From NCBI GenBank assembly GCA_023382535.1, contig JAHDWA010000002.1, forward strand, positions 372,001 through 436,000: DNA of 64,000 nucleotides, written 5' to 3'. The notes under the pieces were generated by a model. That model made no database searches and had not been told where the DNA came from. It saw only the letters and a program-made list of their open reading frames with translations. Below are positions 26,601-38,117 of this stretch, piece by piece. Both the position numbers and the translations under genes were made by a program. This DNA is from Anaerolineae bacterium. GTDB taxonomy: Bacteria > Chloroflexota > Anaerolineae > 4572-78 > J111. Each line of letters starts with the position of its first letter. Within the stretch, counting starts at the first letter, position 1.

Positions 26601-27370
26601 GTCAATCTTTGGCGCTCAGAAATATCACGAAAGGCTAAAACTGTCCCGCTGATTTGGCCTTGTCCAGTTCTGATGGGGGCCAGGCTTTCTTCAATATAGA
26701 TGCCAGGACCACCTTTCGTCATTAGGCGAATCGGCGGCCGCAGTTCACTGACCGTCTCATTACCAATAACTTGTCGAGCAGAGTTTTCACCATGAGGAGA
26801 GCCTTGCTCCACAACTGGATTGAATACCTCACTCAAGTTTCGTCCCAAACTTTCGACCTGGCTCCATCCGGTAAGAATTTCGGCGATAGGGTTCATAAAT
26901 TTGATCCGTCCCTCTTCATCCGTAGCAATAATCGCTTCGCCAATACTGTCGAGAACGGCGCTTAACCACTGTTCACTCTGCTCCAGTTTTTGTTCCAGAT
27001 GATGCCGATACAAAGCCACTTCAATGCTGATTTGCAGCTCCCGTTCGGCCAGTGGTTTGAGGAGGTAGCCGTAAGGCTCGCTGATCTTCGCCCGTTGAAG
27101 GGTGGTTTCATCGGCGTAAGCGGTCAGGTAGATAACCGGCAGGTGGAGGTGCGTTCGAATGTATTCGGCGGCTTCGATCCCATCCATAGCACTCTGGAGC
27201 CTGATGTCCATAAGAACCAAATCCGGGCGCAGCCGGGCGGATTGGACGATTGCTTCCACACCAGAGGCAGCCAAAGCCGGCACGCCATAGCCCAGTCTCG
27301 TGAGCTTCTTTTTTAGATCGAGGGCCACAACGCTTTCATCTTCAACGACTAAAATTTGAGCTTTATCCAT
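23633..27370 (-). CDS. Large hybrid histidine kinase REC-PAS2-GAF2-PAS-HK-REC
   Basis: A 1245-residue soluble hybrid kinase. Domains in order: REC (1-120, Asp55 in LMDIRL), PAS (130-255), PAS (265-385), GAF-like (about 395-565, with [24 protein letters not shown]), GAF (about 580-745), PAS (750-870), HisKA with [10 protein letters not shown] (about 890-955), HATPase with [16 protein letters not shown] and [11 protein letters not shown], and a C-terminal REC (about 1125-1240, [10 protein letters not shown]). The N-terminal REC-PAS is paralogous to that of the 520-residue kinase at 34063. Having REC at both ends allows phosphorelay input and output. It is coupled by ATGA to the REC-GGDEF-EAL gene. 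Confidence 0.92.
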   Translation of the reverse strand: MDKAQILVVEDESVVALDLKKKLTRLGYGVPALAASGVEAIVQSARLRPDLVLMDIRLQSAMDGIEAAEYIRTHLHLPVIYLTAYADETTLQRAKISEPYGYLLKPLAERELQISIEVALYRHHLEQKLEQSEQWLSAVLDSIGEAIIATDEEGRIKFMNPIAEILTGWSQVESLGRNLSEVFNPVVEQGSPHGENSARQVIGNETVSELRPPIRLMTKGGPGIYIEESLAPIRTGQGQISGTVLAFRDISERQRLTKALHEKQEIYRSLYENNYSIMLLIDPVTGAIIDANQAACTFYGYSKEEIIQKKMAEISVLSKEQILDDIVRAKIENRKYLYMQHRLASGEIRDVEVYRGPIEVQGKQLMYSIVHDITDRRRIEVVLARNHELYSALSRIQARFIQEADAGIRFEEMLRVLLELTRSEWGFLGEVLYTADGQPYLRPHAVCNVFCKEQPAHAPAPPSLDGTEFHALRTLFGAVLTSGDPIISNVPAQDSGQGWVAAGHSHLQAFMGLPFHHGDQMIGMVGLVNRPGGYDQALADWLEPVLSTCTSLIIADRHERHRRQAEEEIRRRNQELMLLNQVIAASVSSMEASEILKTTCQALGQALDVPVVTATLFNPDKTTATVMAEYLVEGQPSLLGRDIPIHNQFLFQHLLTQPTSLIIDNLAYEPALAPTHLAGCWFDTGSLLMLPLLAHGEVLGSLNLESPELYRFSTTETNLAWSVADQVASALARMQLDKEHRQLSAAIEQTAESVVITDTNGAIIYVNPAFEQITGYSRAEVTGQNPRLLKSNKHSTDFYQELWATISSGLVWQGRFTNKKKDGALFVEDATITPVRDKRGQIVNYVGVRRDITREQQLEEQYRQAQKMEAIGLLAGGIAHDFNNILTVINGYTELVRSQLPPDNPMQEPMNTILQSGKRAANLVRQLLAFSRSQIIQPRVLELNTLVLELNKMLRRVISENIRIETNLAQNLWSIKADPHQIEQIILNLAVNAQDAMPQGGQLTLETANVALTTADVANYSEIEPGEYVLLTVQDTGLGMSEEIKARIFEPFFTTKEVGQGTGLGLATVYGIVKQNKGHIWVNSAENQGASFKVYLPRAAAATTSSSEVASSETLPRGRETILLVEDENPVREFIALVLREQGYTVIEAANGQEALQLAQAYSREIHLLLTDMVMPGINGLVLAQSLLKTHPHLKTLIMSGYSTQLNTYHGTSPDNPPFIQKPFSQEALLGKIRDRFNQNGYQTR

Positions 27371-27399
27371 TCATGGTTCCTCTGTTGTCCCTCGGCTTG

Positions 27400-30159
27400 T
27401 TATTGGACGGCGAAGTTAATCTTAAAAATTGTGCCGGAGCCATTTTGGAGTTCGATCGTGCCATCCAGTTGCCCCACAAGGGTGTTGACTAACTGCAAAC
27501 CCAGGGAATTGGTATTCTGAAAATCCAGGTCGGTGGGGAACCCTATCCCGTTATCGCTGACACATAAGGAGATCTGCTGCTGATCTTTCTGCAATTCAAC
27601 CAGGATTTCTCCTGGGTAGTTGTTGGGAAAAGCATGCTTTAAAGCATTAGAAATCAACTCGTTGATAATCAGGCCGCAAGGGACTGCCGCATCAATGCCC
27701 AAATGAACATCCTCGGCCTGAACCTTGAGAGTAATACCTTTACCATGGGCCTTGTAGCTGCGGAACAGATAGGTGACCAGATCGTTGACGTACTCGCCCA
27801 GATCAATCTCGGCCAGGTTTTTGGAACTATACAATTTTTCATGGATGAGAGCCATCGAGCGGACGCGGTTCTGGCTCTCCTGGAAGATCTCCAGGGCCTG
27901 GCTATCGCTAACATAATTCGACTGCAGATTGAGCAGGCTGGAGATAACCTGCATGTTATTCTTCACCCGGTGATGGATCTCTTTCAAGAGGATCTCTTTT
28001 TCATGCAGCGACGTTTTAAGCTGCTCCTCGGCCCGCTTGCGGGCGGTGACGTCAAACAACATGCCCTGGGTAAGGCCAGCCTGGCCTGCTTCATCTGGCA
28101 AAACGACGGTCTGATCTTGTATCCAGACCACCTGGCCCTCACGATTGAACATGCGGTATTCGGCGCGGTAGGCCTGATCTGTGGTAAGAGCGGCCTGGCT
28201 CTCGCGGATAATTAAGTCCCGGTCATCAGGATGCACCAGATTGAACCAAAGGTTCGGGTCTGCCATCCATTCCTCGGCGGAATAGCCCAGCAGATTTTTG
28301 ATCTGAGGGCTGACATAGACCGAACTGCCGGTATCATCCAGTTTGGCAATGTAAGTCACCGCCGGCATCTGTTCGACCAAGAGGCGATATCTGAGTTCAG
28401 ACTGGCGCAAGGCTGTCTCAAACCGCTGCCGTTCTAAAATCTCGGCCAGCAGATTATCATTCACATCGGCTACTTCCGCCGTCCGTTCGGCCACCCGTCT
28501 TTCCAGCTCTTCATTGAGCTGGTGCAGCGCCTTCTGAGCCTGTTTGCGTTCGGTCAGTTCTTGCTGCACCTGCTCATACAGATAAGCATTTTCGATGGCA
28601 ATCGCGGCCTGATCCCCCAGCAGACGTAACAGGCGCAGTTCGGTCTCAGAAAAGGCAAAAGGGCGCTCGTAAGCCACGGTCATCACCCCAACAACACGTG
28701 TCCCAATTTTGAGGGGAATGCCGGCCAAGGCCCCAGACCAGGCCATGGGGGTCTGGGCGTAGAGCGGATGAGTTCGAGTATCCGGGATCACAATACTTTC
28801 ACCCTGCTCTGCGACCGTATAAGTTAAACCCCCGGCACGGGGTTCGGCGGCCATATAATCTTTGCGACCATCCGACCAGAGTGAAGCTGCAAATGTTAAC
28901 TGTCGCTCCTGATACAAAAAAATGTGAGCATCTTTAAGCTGTGGCAAAAACTTAAAGGTTGAGTCCAGAATAAGGTCCAACACTGCCTTGACTTCAAGGT
29001 TGGAGGTCAAGCTAAGGCCGATTTGGTAGATAGCCTCTAGTTGGGCGTTCTGCTGCTCCAGGGCCAGCCGTTGTTCGTGCAGCCGGGCCGTCATATTATT
29101 AAATGCTTGGGCCACCTGACCCACTTCATCCTGGTGGGCAATCTTGATCCGGTAGTTAAGCTCGCCTTCGCCAATGCGCTCCGAACCATCGCGCAGCTCC
29201 TCCAGAGGGCGGAAAATGGTGCGATCCAGATAACGTACATTGACTGCGGTGAGCAGCAGTCCAAACAGAAGCAGGCTGCCGCCCATGACCAGAAAGGCGG
29301 AACGGCTGGTGGCAAAAGCTTCACGTTGGGGCAGTTCGGTGACCACGACCCAATCGGTACCGGGCACCGGCGCAGTGACCCCGACCACGGGATTGCCCTG
29401 CAAATCCTGGTACTCGCCGTACCACTCGGAGACGGTGCTCTGCAAAGCCTGGGCAAGGTTGGTGTGATCGGCGAGGTTGGTACGGGCCAGTACAACCTGA
29501 GGGTCGGTATGGGCGATGATCTGGCCCTCGCGGTTGGCGATATAGGCCTGGCCTGACTCGCCAAAGCGAACATCACTTACCACATTCCACAAGACGGTCA
29601 TACGCAACCGGGCTGCCACTACAGCACTCTCAGGGGCGGGCAAGGCAAGAATCAGATAGGGTTCGTCACTGGCGGAAGTTTGTAGACTGCCATAGTAATT
29701 CTGGCCCTGTTTAGCTGTCAGAAACCACTGCGACTGAGGAATGGTGAACAAGTGAGCCAGCAGCGGCCGTTCTTGCGAGCCGCTGGCCAACATCCGGCCC
29801 TGGGCATCGAGATAAACCACCTCTTCCAGGGCCAGGTTCTGTGCCATAACCTGGCTAATAAGTTGGGGCTGTGAAGTTAACTCATCTCGTCCTAGCAAAC
29901 CCAGCAGACTCAGCGCATCGGTGGCGCGGCGGATGAAGGCCCCGACGGTATTGGCGGCGTTGCGGGCGGCCTCACTCTGACGGCCCCGCCAGGCGGTAAC
30001 TTCGGTGTTATGCACAAAGGTAACCACGCCCGCGCCAATCCCCAGGAGAGTAACCAACAGTACCAGGCCCAGAAAAGAGGTTAACCGCCAGCGCAAGTTG
30101 TGCGGAGAGCCGAAAAGATGCCATTTCTTTCTTGCAGGGGTGATAATGCGCTGGCTCAC
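27400..30159 (-). CDS. Cache-HAMP-GAF-PAS HisKA_2 sensor kinase
   Basis: A membrane sensor of about 919 residues: transmembrane segment (about 24-50), an extracytoplasmic double-Cache-like domain (about 55-280), a second transmembrane segment (about 288-310), HAMP (about 310-365), GAF (about 385-535), coiled coil, PAS (about 585-710), and HisKA_2 with [21 protein letters not shown] followed by HATPase ([24 protein letters not shown]). The GTG start at 30159 is chosen because its GTGA overlaps the stop of the binding-lipoprotein gene; an in-frame ATG at 30198 would overlap that gene by 43 bases. Coupling to two binding lipoproteins suggests ligand-loaded lipoproteins contact the Cache domain. 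Confidence 0.9.
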   Translation of the reverse strand: MSQRIITPARKKWHLFGSPHNLRWRLTSFLGLVLLVTLLGIGAGVVTFVHNTEVTAWRGRQSEAARNAANTVGAFIRRATDALSLLGLLGRDELTSQPQLISQVMAQNLALEEVVYLDAQGRMLASGSQERPLLAHLFTIPQSQWFLTAKQGQNYYGSLQTSASDEPYLILALPAPESAVVAARLRMTVLWNVVSDVRFGESGQAYIANREGQIIAHTDPQVVLARTNLADHTNLAQALQSTVSEWYGEYQDLQGNPVVGVTAPVPGTDWVVVTELPQREAFATSRSAFLVMGGSLLLFGLLLTAVNVRYLDRTIFRPLEELRDGSERIGEGELNYRIKIAHQDEVGQVAQAFNNMTARLHEQRLALEQQNAQLEAIYQIGLSLTSNLEVKAVLDLILDSTFKFLPQLKDAHIFLYQERQLTFAASLWSDGRKDYMAAEPRAGGLTYTVAEQGESIVIPDTRTHPLYAQTPMAWSGALAGIPLKIGTRVVGVMTVAYERPFAFSETELRLLRLLGDQAAIAIENAYLYEQVQQELTERKQAQKALHQLNEELERRVAERTAEVADVNDNLLAEILERQRFETALRQSELRYRLLVEQMPAVTYIAKLDDTGSSVYVSPQIKNLLGYSAEEWMADPNLWFNLVHPDDRDLIIRESQAALTTDQAYRAEYRMFNREGQVVWIQDQTVVLPDEAGQAGLTQGMLFDVTARKRAEEQLKTSLHEKEILLKEIHHRVKNNMQVISSLLNLQSNYVSDSQALEIFQESQNRVRSMALIHEKLYSSKNLAEIDLGEYVNDLVTYLFRSYKAHGKGITLKVQAEDVHLGIDAAVPCGLIINELISNALKHAFPNNYPGEILVELQKDQQQISLCVSDNGIGFPTDLDFQNTNSLGLQLVNTLVGQLDGTIELQNGSGTIFKINFAVQ

Positions 30160-31289
30160 TTTTTCTCTGTTGTAGCTGCATTCATGAAACGCTGCCAAAT
30201 TTCAGTATACAACTTTTCCTCTTCTGGGCTAAGAGGAAAATAGATTTCAGTGTTTGCCAGGGCCTCGTTGGAGGGGAAGATGACCGGATTATCTCTAATT
30301 TCGGGATCAATAAAAGGGTGAGCGGCCTGATTGGCATTGGCAAAGTAATTTTCATTGACAATTTGCGCGCTGATCTCGGGCTGCAACAAAAAATTCAGAA
30401 ACACCTCGGCGGTGTACTTGTTTGGGCTGTTGGCCGGTATGACAAAGTTATCTCCCCAAACCAGGGCCCCCTCCTCTGGCAAGACGTAATCAATAGCCGG
30501 GTTGGCCTCTTGAGCCTGTAGAGCGTCATCTGCCCAGCCGACGCCTACCACAATCTCACCCTGGATGAGCAAGGGCACCAAGGCTTCCGCATAGGAGTCA
30601 ACAATGACGATCTTTTGCCTGATTTTGAGCAGGTGTGCCAATGCGGCTTCCAACTCACGGGGATTTACAGAGTTGGCTGAGTATCCCAGGGCTTTCAGGC
30701 TGGGGCCAAGCAAATCTCGCATTTCACCCCGCATCCCAATTTTATCGGCGGCTGGCAGGTCCCATAAATCGGCCCAATGGCTTATCGGTTGCTGCACCAG
30801 GTCACTCCGAACCAGCAGCCCGGTAGTTCCCCAATTAAAAGGTATCGTATGCTTGTTTTGTGGGTCGTAGGCCAGGTCACGAAAGTTGGGCAAAATGTTC
30901 TTAAAGTTGGGGACATTATCATAATCAATCTCAGCTAACAAGCCCTCAGCCACCAGCCCGGGAATATAGTCATTGTCTATGATGACCACATCATAGACTT
31001 TTCCCGCTCTCAAGTTAGTCAGGCTTTCATCCTGGGTTTCATAAGTCAAATAGGTAACCTTAATGCCATACTCAGCGGTAAAGGCATCTAAAACAGTCTC
31101 GGGCATGTCTTCGGCCCAATCATAAAAGACCAGCTCTTTGGCCAGGGGCGGTGAGCTTGGTATCGAGCGTGGGGGTGGTGTGCTGCAACTTGCCAGCCAA
31201 AGGCCGAGCAGGATGAAGGTGACCAGTAATCTGGGCTGTATCAGCCCGGATTCTTGCTGGCTAGAGTTAGTCACCTTTTGCCATATCAA
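30156..31289 (-). CDS. Polyamine-type substrate-binding lipoprotein (second copy)
   Basis: A 377-residue extracellular solute-binding protein of the PotD/PotF (spermidine/putrescine) family. The lipoprotein signal ends in LASC; the mature part begins with a Pro/Ser linker and then [28 protein letters not shown], the family start. [32 protein letters not shown] and ISHWADLWD are also family-like. No permease or ATPase gene is near. The start codon overlaps the stop of its paralogue (ATGA), and its stop overlaps the kinase start (GTGA), pointing to a sensing rather than transport role. Confidence 0.88.
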   Translation of the reverse strand: MIWQKVTNSSQQESGLIQPRLLVTFILLGLWLASCSTPPPRSIPSSPPLAKELVFYDWAEDMPETVLDAFTAEYGIKVTYLTYETQDESLTNLRAGKVYDVVIIDNDYIPGLVAEGLLAEIDYDNVPNFKNILPNFRDLAYDPQNKHTIPFNWGTTGLLVRSDLVQQPISHWADLWDLPAADKIGMRGEMRDLLGPSLKALGYSANSVNPRELEAALAHLLKIRQKIVIVDSYAEALVPLLIQGEIVVGVGWADDALQAQEANPAIDYVLPEEGALVWGDNFVIPANSPNKYTAEVFLNFLLQPEISAQIVNENYFANANQAAHPFIDPEIRDNPVIFPSNEALANTEIYFPLSPEEEKLYTEIWQRFMNAATTEKK

Positions 31290-32437
31290 TGGAATTCTTC
31301 CTTTCTGGTATTTCCGTCAGCGCTCATAAAGCGCTGCCAAACTTGCTCGTATAATTTTTGTCCATCAGGACTGAGCGGCAAGTACCATTCGCCCTTTTCG
31401 ATATCCTCAATAGGTGGAAAAACAATGGGATTGTTGCGAATGTCGGGGTTGATGAAAGGGTAGGCTGCCTCGTTGGCCGTAGCATAATTGTATTCGTTCA
31501 CAATTTGGGCGTTAATCTCGGGCCGCAACAAAAAGTCCAGGAACAACTCGGCGGTGTCTTTGTACGGGCTATTGGCCGAGATGACAAAACCATCACTCCA
31601 CAAAAAGGTACCCTCTTCTGGCAAGACATAAGTAACAGCCGGATTTTGACTTTGAGCTGCCAGGGCGTCGCCAGGCCAGCCGACGAGGATAACCAATTCT
31701 CCACTTAAAAGACCGGTTAAGGCGCCCTCGCTTTCTGCTCCGACAAAGGTGAGGGACGGCTTTAGTTCGAGCAGATGCTGCAGTGCTGCCTCAAGGGCCG
31801 CCGGATCTTCTGTATTTACCGGATAACCCAACGATTTGAGGGCGATAGTAATGAGTTCAGAGGGTTCGGGGCGGACCGCAATCCGCCCGGCGTATTGTTT
31901 ATCCCACAAATCTGCCCATCGAGTTACCGGTTTCTTAGCCAAATCACTCCGAACTATGAGGCCGGTGCTTCCCCAGGTATAAGGGATCAAATGTTTATTA
32001 TTGGGATCGAAGGTCAGGTCGCGAAAGTTGGGCGAGATGTTTTTGAAGTTGAGCACATGGCGATAATTAATCTGGGCCAGCAGACCATCAGCGACAAGAG
32101 AGGGAATATAATCGTGTTCAATGACAGCTACATCGTAGACAACCTGTCCACTCTTGATATTTGCCAGGGCCTCTTCTGTGCTGTCATAGGTCCGATAGGT
32201 CACCTTAACGCCGTACTCGGCGGTAAAAGCGTCAAGTATGGCCTGAGGCATGTCGTCCTCCCAGTTATAAAAGATCAATTCCTCGGCCAGTTTCGGTGAG
32301 GTCGGGGTGGAACGTGGGGTCAGGCTGGCAGTATAGCAGGCAGTAAAAGGAATCGTAGCAAAAATCAGCAAAAAAGAAAGCAGCAGGCTGTGCCGGAGCC
32401 GTGGAGTTAAGAGGTTGAAGGGGGAGAATGGAAACAT
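31286..32437 (-). CDS. Polyamine-type substrate-binding lipoprotein (first copy)
   Basis: A 383-residue PotD-family binding lipoprotein, a close tandem paralogue of the next gene: LIFYNWEDDMPQAILDAFTA, YDVAVIEHDYIPSLVADGLL and IPYTWGSTGLIVRSDLAKKP align with it. The signal peptide ends in the lipobox FTAC. The ligand might be a polyamine or another small cation, but ligand residues cannot be verified by eye. The preceding kinase gene ends 7 bp before this start, so the gene lies inside the kinase operon. Divergence between the copies may allow two ligands. Confidence 0.88.
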   Translation of the reverse strand: MFPFSPFNLLTPRLRHSLLLSFLLIFATIPFTACYTASLTPRSTPTSPKLAEELIFYNWEDDMPQAILDAFTAEYGVKVTYRTYDSTEEALANIKSGQVVYDVAVIEHDYIPSLVADGLLAQINYRHVLNFKNISPNFRDLTFDPNNKHLIPYTWGSTGLIVRSDLAKKPVTRWADLWDKQYAGRIAVRPEPSELITIALKSLGYPVNTEDPAALEAALQHLLELKPSLTFVGAESEGALTGLLSGELVILVGWPGDALAAQSQNPAVTYVLPEEGTFLWSDGFVISANSPYKDTAELFLDFLLRPEINAQIVNEYNYATANEAAYPFINPDIRNNPIVFPPIEDIEKGEWYLPLSPDGQKLYEQVWQRFMSADGNTRKEEFH

Positions 32438-32444
32438 AGGCTGA

Positions 32445-34082
32445 CTACTCTTGCGCTATGACCAGTTTAAAACTGGCGCCATCCTTCCGGTCGAGTTCAA
32501 GCGTGGCATCCAACTGCCTGGCCAACCCGTTGACCAGTTGCAAGCCCATGGTGGTCGGCTGGCGGATATCTACTCCAGCAGGAAGGCCAACCCCATTATC
32601 GCTCACCATTAGAACTAATTGATTGCCCTCATTGGCCGTTAGTTTAATCCTGATTATACCAGCCTGATTATGAGGAAAGGCATACTTTAAAGCATTCGAT
32701 ATGATTTCGTTAAGCAGCAGGCCAAAGGGAACCGCTCGATCAATTTCGAGCGAAATATCTTCAATTTGAGTTTCGATGGTAATTTCTCGCTCAAATGTGT
32801 TATATAAACGGCGCAAATAGCTGACCAGTTCTTGAATGTAAAGGGCCATTTCAACACTGGCCAGGCTGGCTGAATTGTACAACTGTTGGTGGAGCAAAGC
32901 CATGGCGCGGATGCGCTGCTGGCTCTCTTTGAAAACCTGCCGCATAACTGGTTCAGGAATATACTCTTCTTGGAGTGCCAACAGGCTGGAGATGACCTGC
33001 AGGTTGTTTTTTACCCGGTGGTGAATTTCTCTTAACAATACTTCTTTCTGATGCAGCGACTCTTTAATTTGAGTTTCGGCACGATGACGATCAATAGCCA
33101 TGGCCAGAATATTCGCCACGGCCCGGAGAAAGTGCTGATCATCTTCGCTAAATAGCCGGCGCTTGGTGGCACAGACCTCCAAAATACCCGCTGGCTGGAT
33201 GTTACCCCGGACCACTACCCACATTCCGCTGACCACCTGCTGCTCTTGCAGTAAGGTGTTTGTCTCATACCGTTTCTCAGAAGCCAAATCCTCAATGATT
33301 ACCACCTCATCGGCCAGAAAACAGTGGCCTGCCGGCGAGTCCTGGCTGAGTTGGACGGCAGCTTGATCAGTCCATCCGGCTCGCCAACCGGTCTCCGCCT
33401 GCAGCGATAAAATGTTACGTTCGGAAATGAATTCTAAAAATGCCACATAATCAATTTCAAGGGTTTGGCGAACCAGCCGGGTAGCTTCGGTGAGCAGCGT
33501 AGGCAGCGAAGTTCCCACCAAAGCTCGCTGGCCTAACTCAGCCACGCTCGCCTGTTGGTGAGCCTGTACCCTGAGTTTAGTCTCCATTTCCGCCCGCTCG
33601 TCCAGTTCGAGCCGCAGCCGTTCGTTGAGAAAACGTAACTGGGTGGTACTCTGCCGTAACCTTTCTTCCAGTTGTTGTTTGCTCTGGCGGAGCAGAGTTA
33701 AGACCTGATCAACCTGCTGGTCGCCAGGGATGGCTTGAAAGACTGTTACCTGAACATTGTGATCGTGATAAACAAGGGTGTCGTGAAAAATCTCAAGGGG
33801 AAAGGTTGAGCCATCCTTCTTCAAACCTACCACCTGATAAGGTTTTTGATAGTGGGTGAGGGTATTTTTTAAGACGACGCTTCGGGCTTCTGGTTGCATC
33901 AAATCCAGCATCGTCAAGGTTATTAGCTCTGCCAGTTCGTAGCCAAACATGGTTGCTACGGCCTGGTTGGCATCCAGAATAGTAACTTTTCGATGAACCA
34001 CAATTGCTTCAAACTCAGGCAGCGCTACCTGGCTCAAGCTGGCTTGAATTTCTGAGGGTTCTTCAACATTCTGCATGTCCAT
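32445..34082 (-). CDS. PAS-GAF HisKA_2 histidine kinase
   Basis: A soluble 545-residue kinase: PAS (about 20-115, [19 protein letters not shown]), coiled coil (125-175), GAF (about 185-335, [23 protein letters not shown]), HisKA_2 with [21 protein letters not shown] (about 355-375) and HATPase ([27 protein letters not shown]). The HxHRxKNN box is intact. It overlaps the end of the preceding REC-PAS kinase by 20 bases; an ATG two codons further in is also possible. It belongs to the same HisKA_2 subfamily as the kinases at 27400 and 35696. Confidence 0.91.
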   Translation of the reverse strand: MDMQNVEEPSEIQASLSQVALPEFEAIVVHRKVTILDANQAVATMFGYELAELITLTMLDLMQPEARSVVLKNTLTHYQKPYQVVGLKKDGSTFPLEIFHDTLVYHDHNVQVTVFQAIPGDQQVDQVLTLLRQSKQQLEERLRQSTTQLRFLNERLRLELDERAEMETKLRVQAHQQASVAELGQRALVGTSLPTLLTEATRLVRQTLEIDYVAFLEFISERNILSLQAETGWRAGWTDQAAVQLSQDSPAGHCFLADEVVIIEDLASEKRYETNTLLQEQQVVSGMWVVVRGNIQPAGILEVCATKRRLFSEDDQHFLRAVANILAMAIDRHRAETQIKESLHQKEVLLREIHHRVKNNLQVISSLLALQEEYIPEPVMRQVFKESQQRIRAMALLHQQLYNSASLASVEMALYIQELVSYLRRLYNTFEREITIETQIEDISLEIDRAVPFGLLLNEIISNALKYAFPHNQAGIIRIKLTANEGNQLVLMVSDNGVGLPAGVDIRQPTTMGLQLVNGLARQLDATLELDRKDGASFKLVIAQE

Positions 34083-35625
34083 CCGGCAACATCCTTACTT
34101 TCTGGATAGCCAGCGAGTCGCTGGTAGCCCGGTGGCCATTCGTGGCTGGCAGGGTAAAACTGAAAGTACTGCCCCGGCCCGGTACTCCCTCGCTTTCTAC
34201 CCCTACCTGCCCGCCCAAGCTCTCGACCATACGCCGCACGATAGACAGCCCGATACCGTTCCCCTTGGCTTTAACTTGCTCCAGCCGGGTAAAAGGCGTA
34301 AATAAGCGAGCATGCTCTGTAGGATCAATCCCGTCCCCGTTATCACGCACCCAAAAGCGGACCATTCCGTTCTCCTGAATGGTTGCGCCCACTTCGACTC
34401 GCGGCGGCCGCCCGCCATATTTTAGAGCGTTGCTGAGGTAATTGATCCACACTTGCTCGATCCAGGGGGCATAACCGGCGGCGGTCGGCCACTGGGCCGG
34501 ACCAACCAATTGGGCTTGATACGCTTCAAATTCATCACTTAGACGCTGCTGGGCCGCCCTGATAATTTCTGCCATATCCAGAGGTTTGGGATTAATCTTC
34601 TTGCGGCGAACCTGGGCCAGTAGCATCAGCTCGTCAATGATGTTGCTCATTTTGCGGCCGCTTTGGGCGATAATTTGCAGGAAGGAGCGAATTTCGTCCT
34701 CTGAAAGGGCCGGGTACTGCTTCAGCATAACGTCGGCAAAGCCAATGATGGGATTCAAGGGGCTTTGCAGGTCGTGCGCAACGGTGCGGGCAAAAGCTTC
34801 CAGGTCTTCATTCTGGCTCTCTAGTTCCTCGGCATAACGACGCAGCTTTGCTTCAGCCTGCTGGTGTTCGGTCACATCGCGGAAAATCAGTACCACGCCG
34901 GTAATCGTCTCCTGGTGGTTGCGAATGGGGGCGGCGCTATTAGCAATGGGAACTTGTTGGCCGTACCTGGCAACCAGGACGGCCTCTTTCTCCAGACAGA
35001 CCATTTTACCCGCATGCAGCACCTGCTCGGCGGGATGGGCGACTGGCAGCCGTGTTTCAGCATGGATGAGATTAAAAACGGTCTTAATCTCTTGCCCCAA
35101 CGCTTCTGGCTGCGACCAGCCAGTCAAGGCTTCGGCGACCGGATTCATAAATTTAATGTAGCCCTGGGCATCGGTGGCTATGACTCCCTCGCCAATACTG
35201 TTGAGGGTCGTAAAGAGCCACTGTTCGCTCTCTTTGAGCTTGCGTTCCATCTTGTGCTTGTACAGGGCCATCTCGATAGTGATGTGCAGTTCTCGTTCTT
35301 CTAAGGGTTTGAGCAAATAGCCAAATGCTTCGGTTAACTTGGCCCGTTGGAGGGTGGTGTCATCAGAATAGGCAGTTAAGAAGACGATGGGGACATCGTA
35401 CCAGCTACGAATCTGCTCGGCGGCAATTATGCCGTCCATCTGACCCTTTAAGCGGATGTCCATCAGGATCAAGCCGGGACGAGATTGAATGGTTTTTTGG
35501 ATGGCTTCTTCCCCCGATGAAGCCAGACCGCAGACCTCATAACCCAAGCGGATCAATCTGTTCTTGACATCCATAGCGACGATGCTTTCGTCTTCAACAA
35601 TCAAGATTTTGACTTTAGTAATCAT
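34063..35625 (-). CDS. REC-PAS histidine kinase
   Basis: A soluble 520-residue protein: REC (1-122, VEDES, Asp in [17 protein letters not shown]), PAS (130-250, [24 protein letters not shown]), coiled coil, HisKA with [20 protein letters not shown] (about 275-295) and HATPase with [17 protein letters not shown] and [13 protein letters not shown]. The REC-PAS part is paralogous to the start of the 1245-residue hybrid kinase. The architecture (input REC, output kinase) suits a phosphorelay intermediate. The next gene overlaps by 20 bases; 70 bp separate it from the upstream gene. Confidence 0.91.
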   Translation of the reverse strand: MITKVKILIVEDESIVAMDVKNRLIRLGYEVCGLASSGEEAIQKTIQSRPGLILMDIRLKGQMDGIIAAEQIRSWYDVPIVFLTAYSDDTTLQRAKLTEAFGYLLKPLEERELHITIEMALYKHKMERKLKESEQWLFTTLNSIGEGVIATDAQGYIKFMNPVAEALTGWSQPEALGQEIKTVFNLIHAETRLPVAHPAEQVLHAGKMVCLEKEAVLVARYGQQVPIANSAAPIRNHQETITGVVLIFRDVTEHQQAEAKLRRYAEELESQNEDLEAFARTVAHDLQSPLNPIIGFADVMLKQYPALSEDEIRSFLQIIAQSGRKMSNIIDELMLLAQVRRKKINPKPLDMAEIIRAAQQRLSDEFEAYQAQLVGPAQWPTAAGYAPWIEQVWINYLSNALKYGGRPPRVEVGATIQENGMVRFWVRDNGDGIDPTEHARLFTPFTRLEQVKAKGNGIGLSIVRRMVESLGGQVGVESEGVPGRGSTFSFTLPATNGHRATSDSLAIQKVRMLPDGHAEC

Positions 35626-35695
35626 ATCGGTGTCTCTTTCTGCTCAGGATATGATGAACGGGTCCTATTTACACCAGATTTAGTCATCTCTTGGC

Positions 35696-37234
35696 TTAAG
35701 GCAAGGGTGGCATGGGTAAAGTAATCCTAAATTCGGCGCCGTCTTGCTGTTGCATGGTGATGATACCCTCCAACTGGCTGACCAGGGTATTGACTAATTG
35801 CAGCCCCAGCGATTTGGATTGGCTAAGGTCAGTGGACAGGGGAAACCCCACCCCATTATCCCTAATGGTGATTGTTAGCTGATCCTGGGGGACGATCTGT
35901 AGGCTGATACGAATTTCTCCAGCCTTGCCGTTAGGGAAAGCATGCTTCAAAGCATTCGTAATTAGCTCGTTTATAATCAGCCCGCACGGCACTGCGGTGT
36001 CAATGCCGATGTAAACTGGGCTGGCCTCAAGACAAAAGCTTACCTCTTTTGACTTGGCGTCGTAGGCGCGAAATAGATAAAAGGCCAGGTCGCGAATGTA
36101 CTCTCCCAGATCAATCTGGGCCAGGTTATCTGTGCGGTACAACTTCTCGTGGATTAAGGCCATCGAGCGCACCCGGTGCTGGCTTTCCCGGAAGAGCTGG
36201 CGGTTTTCGGGATCATTAATGTAATGCGACTGGAGATTAAGCAGGCTGGAGATAATTTGCAGATTGTTTTTCACCCGATGATGAATCTCTTTGAGCAGAA
36301 CTTCTTTTTCTTTTAATGAAGCTCGAAGCTGTTTTTCCGCTTGCTTACGTTCAGCGATCTCGTGCTGAAGTTGAAGATTGGTTAACGTTAATTCAGCCGT
36401 GCGCTCTTCGACCCGTCGTTCTAATTTGGCTAAAACCTGTTGCAGGGCTGTTTCGGCTTTTTTGCGAGCCGTAATATCATGTCCCACTGATTGAATCTCA
36501 GCGAGCTGCCCTTGTTCGTCAAAAATGGCCCGGTCGGTCCACCTCTGCCAATAGATTTCCCCATCAGGTGTTATGACTTCATGTTCGACGGTGGCGACCG
36601 GATTTTCTGGGGTCAGGGCAGTCAAAGTTTGGGCGGCCATCTTCCGGCCCTCTTGAGGCAGAAGAGACATAAAACTTTGCCCAATCAAATCCTCACGTTT
36701 TTTAGCAAAGAAACGGCAGCAGGCTTCGTTGACAAAGGTCAAGGTGCCGTCAGGACGGCAACGGCAAATCAGTTCGGTTTGATCTTCAACGACAGCCCGG
36801 TAAAGACGTTCGCTTTGGCGGAGAGCTTCTTCTGCCTGCCTGGTTCGCAGCAACTGGCTCAGGCGATGACTCAAGACAGCATACCGCACGGGCTTGATGA
36901 GGTAGTCGGTGGCCCCGGCGGCAAAAGCCAGTTCAATTGCTTCCGCGTCTTCCCGTGCGGTTATCATGATGACAGGCAGGTTACTACCGCCGGGTAGCTG
37001 GCGTAATTGGCGACAGACCTCAAAACCGCTCAGATCGGGCAGCATGACATCCAGTAAAACGATATCAGGGAGTAAGTGTTGAAGAATCGCCAGGGCCTGC
37101 GCTCCATCTGCAGCCTCCTCGACGCGATAGCTTTGGCTTTCTAGCATTTGGTGCAGCAGCAGGCGTAAACTATCGTGGTCTTCTACAATTAAGACACAAG
37201 GCTGTGATGATAATGGCGTCATGAGATTGATCAT
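35696..37234 (-). CDS. REC-PAS HisKA_2 histidine kinase
   Basis: A soluble 512-residue kinase: REC (10-130, VEDHDS, Asp in LLDVMLPDLSG, LIKPV), PAS (about 140-270), coiled coil (270-310), HisKA_2 [21 protein letters not shown] (about 322-342) and HATPase ([28 protein letters not shown]). Its REC is of a different type from the other three N-terminal RECs in the island. The kinase half is very similar to that at 27400, showing local duplication. It starts 10 bp after the metallophosphoesterase gene, with an alternative ATG four codons in. Confidence 0.91.
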   Translation of the reverse strand: MINLMTPLSSQPCVLIVEDHDSLRLLLHQMLESQSYRVEEAADGAQALAILQHLLPDIVLLDVMLPDLSGFEVCRQLRQLPGGSNLPVIMITAREDAEAIELAFAAGATDYLIKPVRYAVLSHRLSQLLRTRQAEEALRQSERLYRAVVEDQTELICRCRPDGTLTFVNEACCRFFAKKREDLIGQSFMSLLPQEGRKMAAQTLTALTPENPVATVEHEVITPDGEIYWQRWTDRAIFDEQGQLAEIQSVGHDITARKKAETALQQVLAKLERRVEERTAELTLTNLQLQHEIAERKQAEKQLRASLKEKEVLLKEIHHRVKNNLQIISSLLNLQSHYINDPENRQLFRESQHRVRSMALIHEKLYRTDNLAQIDLGEYIRDLAFYLFRAYDAKSKEVSFCLEASPVYIGIDTAVPCGLIINELITNALKHAFPNGKAGEIRISLQIVPQDQLTITIRDNGVGFPLSTDLSQSKSLGLQLVNTLVSQLEGIITMQQQDGAEFRITLPMPPLP

Positions 37235-37244
37235 CTTTCGTCTT

Positions 37245-38117
37245 TTAAATATTGTCTAAGTGGAAATCATCTCGCTCAATTATAGATTTTCCCTGGAAGG
37301 GTGTTGTTTTGGGGCGTTCTCCATGCCTCATCTGTTCTGTATAAACTAATTTTTGGCCCAACGGGCGAGCGAAACGGAGGTTATAAGCTGATACCTCAGC
37401 CGTAGGATGAGCTACGGCGGTCAATTGAGTAATTACAGCTTCAACATCATAGGCAACTCGTCGAAATTCAACATGATACTGCCCATTAGGTTGAAGATGG
37501 ATCAAAGCATAACTGGCGCGGGGATCACCATCAAAAGGCAACCCCACACTCCCTACATTGATAATTCGCCGTCCGACCACTTCTCGATCAAGGGCAAGGT
37601 GGGTATGGCCACAAAGCAGCAGATTAAAACTTTTAAAATCATCTATCATCTCAATTAGGTCGGCGTCAGGCGTTTCAGGGCGAATATTCTCTTCATCACT
37701 GCGCGGAGATGCATGCACCGCCAGGATCGTATGCTCTGAGTCCAGGCACAGGATCTGGTGGCTGGGAAGGCTGGTCAGGAAGCGTAAACCATCCGCACCC
37801 AATTGAATAGCTGTCCAGGGAAAACTAGCCAGAACCTGTGCCTGCCAAGTCTGATCGCCGGGGGCGCCCGGATACTTTTCCTCGATCAAGTAACGATCAG
37901 TGTTGCCCCGCACCTGGAAAACGGAGGTGCGCTCTCTCAACAAGTCTAACACCCCGGTGGGGTTGGGACCAAAAACTGCCAGATCACCCAGCACAAGCAA
38001 ATAATCGGCTCCACCGACGGCATCAAGATCAGTCAAAGCGGCTTTTAAAGCCAGGCTGTTGCCGTGGATATCGGCCAGAACGGCCAGGGTTGTCATTGTC
38101 GGTCTAATCCACCTCAT
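37245..38117 (-). CDS. YfcE/MJ0936-type metallophosphoesterase
   Basis: A calcineurin-like phosphoesterase with all metal motifs: DIHGN, GDLAVFG, GNTD, VHASP and GCGHTH-type LLCGHTH. The family hydrolyses phosphodiesters with two divalent metals; the substrate is not evident. The first ATG overlaps the receiver gene by ATGA, but the domain starts at the ATG seven codons later (38096), which fits relatives better; either may be used. Located between a lone receiver and a kinase, it could act on a nucleotide second messenger, though that is only context. 290 residues; the last 50 are outside the core domain. Confidence 0.86.
   Translation of the reverse strand: MRWIRPTMTTLAVLADIHGNSLALKAALTDLDAVGGADYLLVLGDLAVFGPNPTGVLDLLRERTSVFQVRGNTDRYLIEEKYPGAPGDQTWQAQVLASFPWTAIQLGADGLRFLTSLPSHQILCLDSEHTILAVHASPRSDEENIRPETPDADLIEMIDDFKSFNLLLCGHTHLALDREVVGRRIINVGSVGLPFDGDPRASYALIHLQPNGQYHVEFRRVAYDVEAVITQLTAVAHPTAEVSAYNLRFARPLGQKLVYTEQMRHGERPKTTPFQGKSIIERDDFHLDNI

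Noticed and set aside
30156..32437. Polyamine ABC importer
   Set aside because: Only binding proteins are present; no permease or ATPase gene lies nearby, so a transporter call is not supported.
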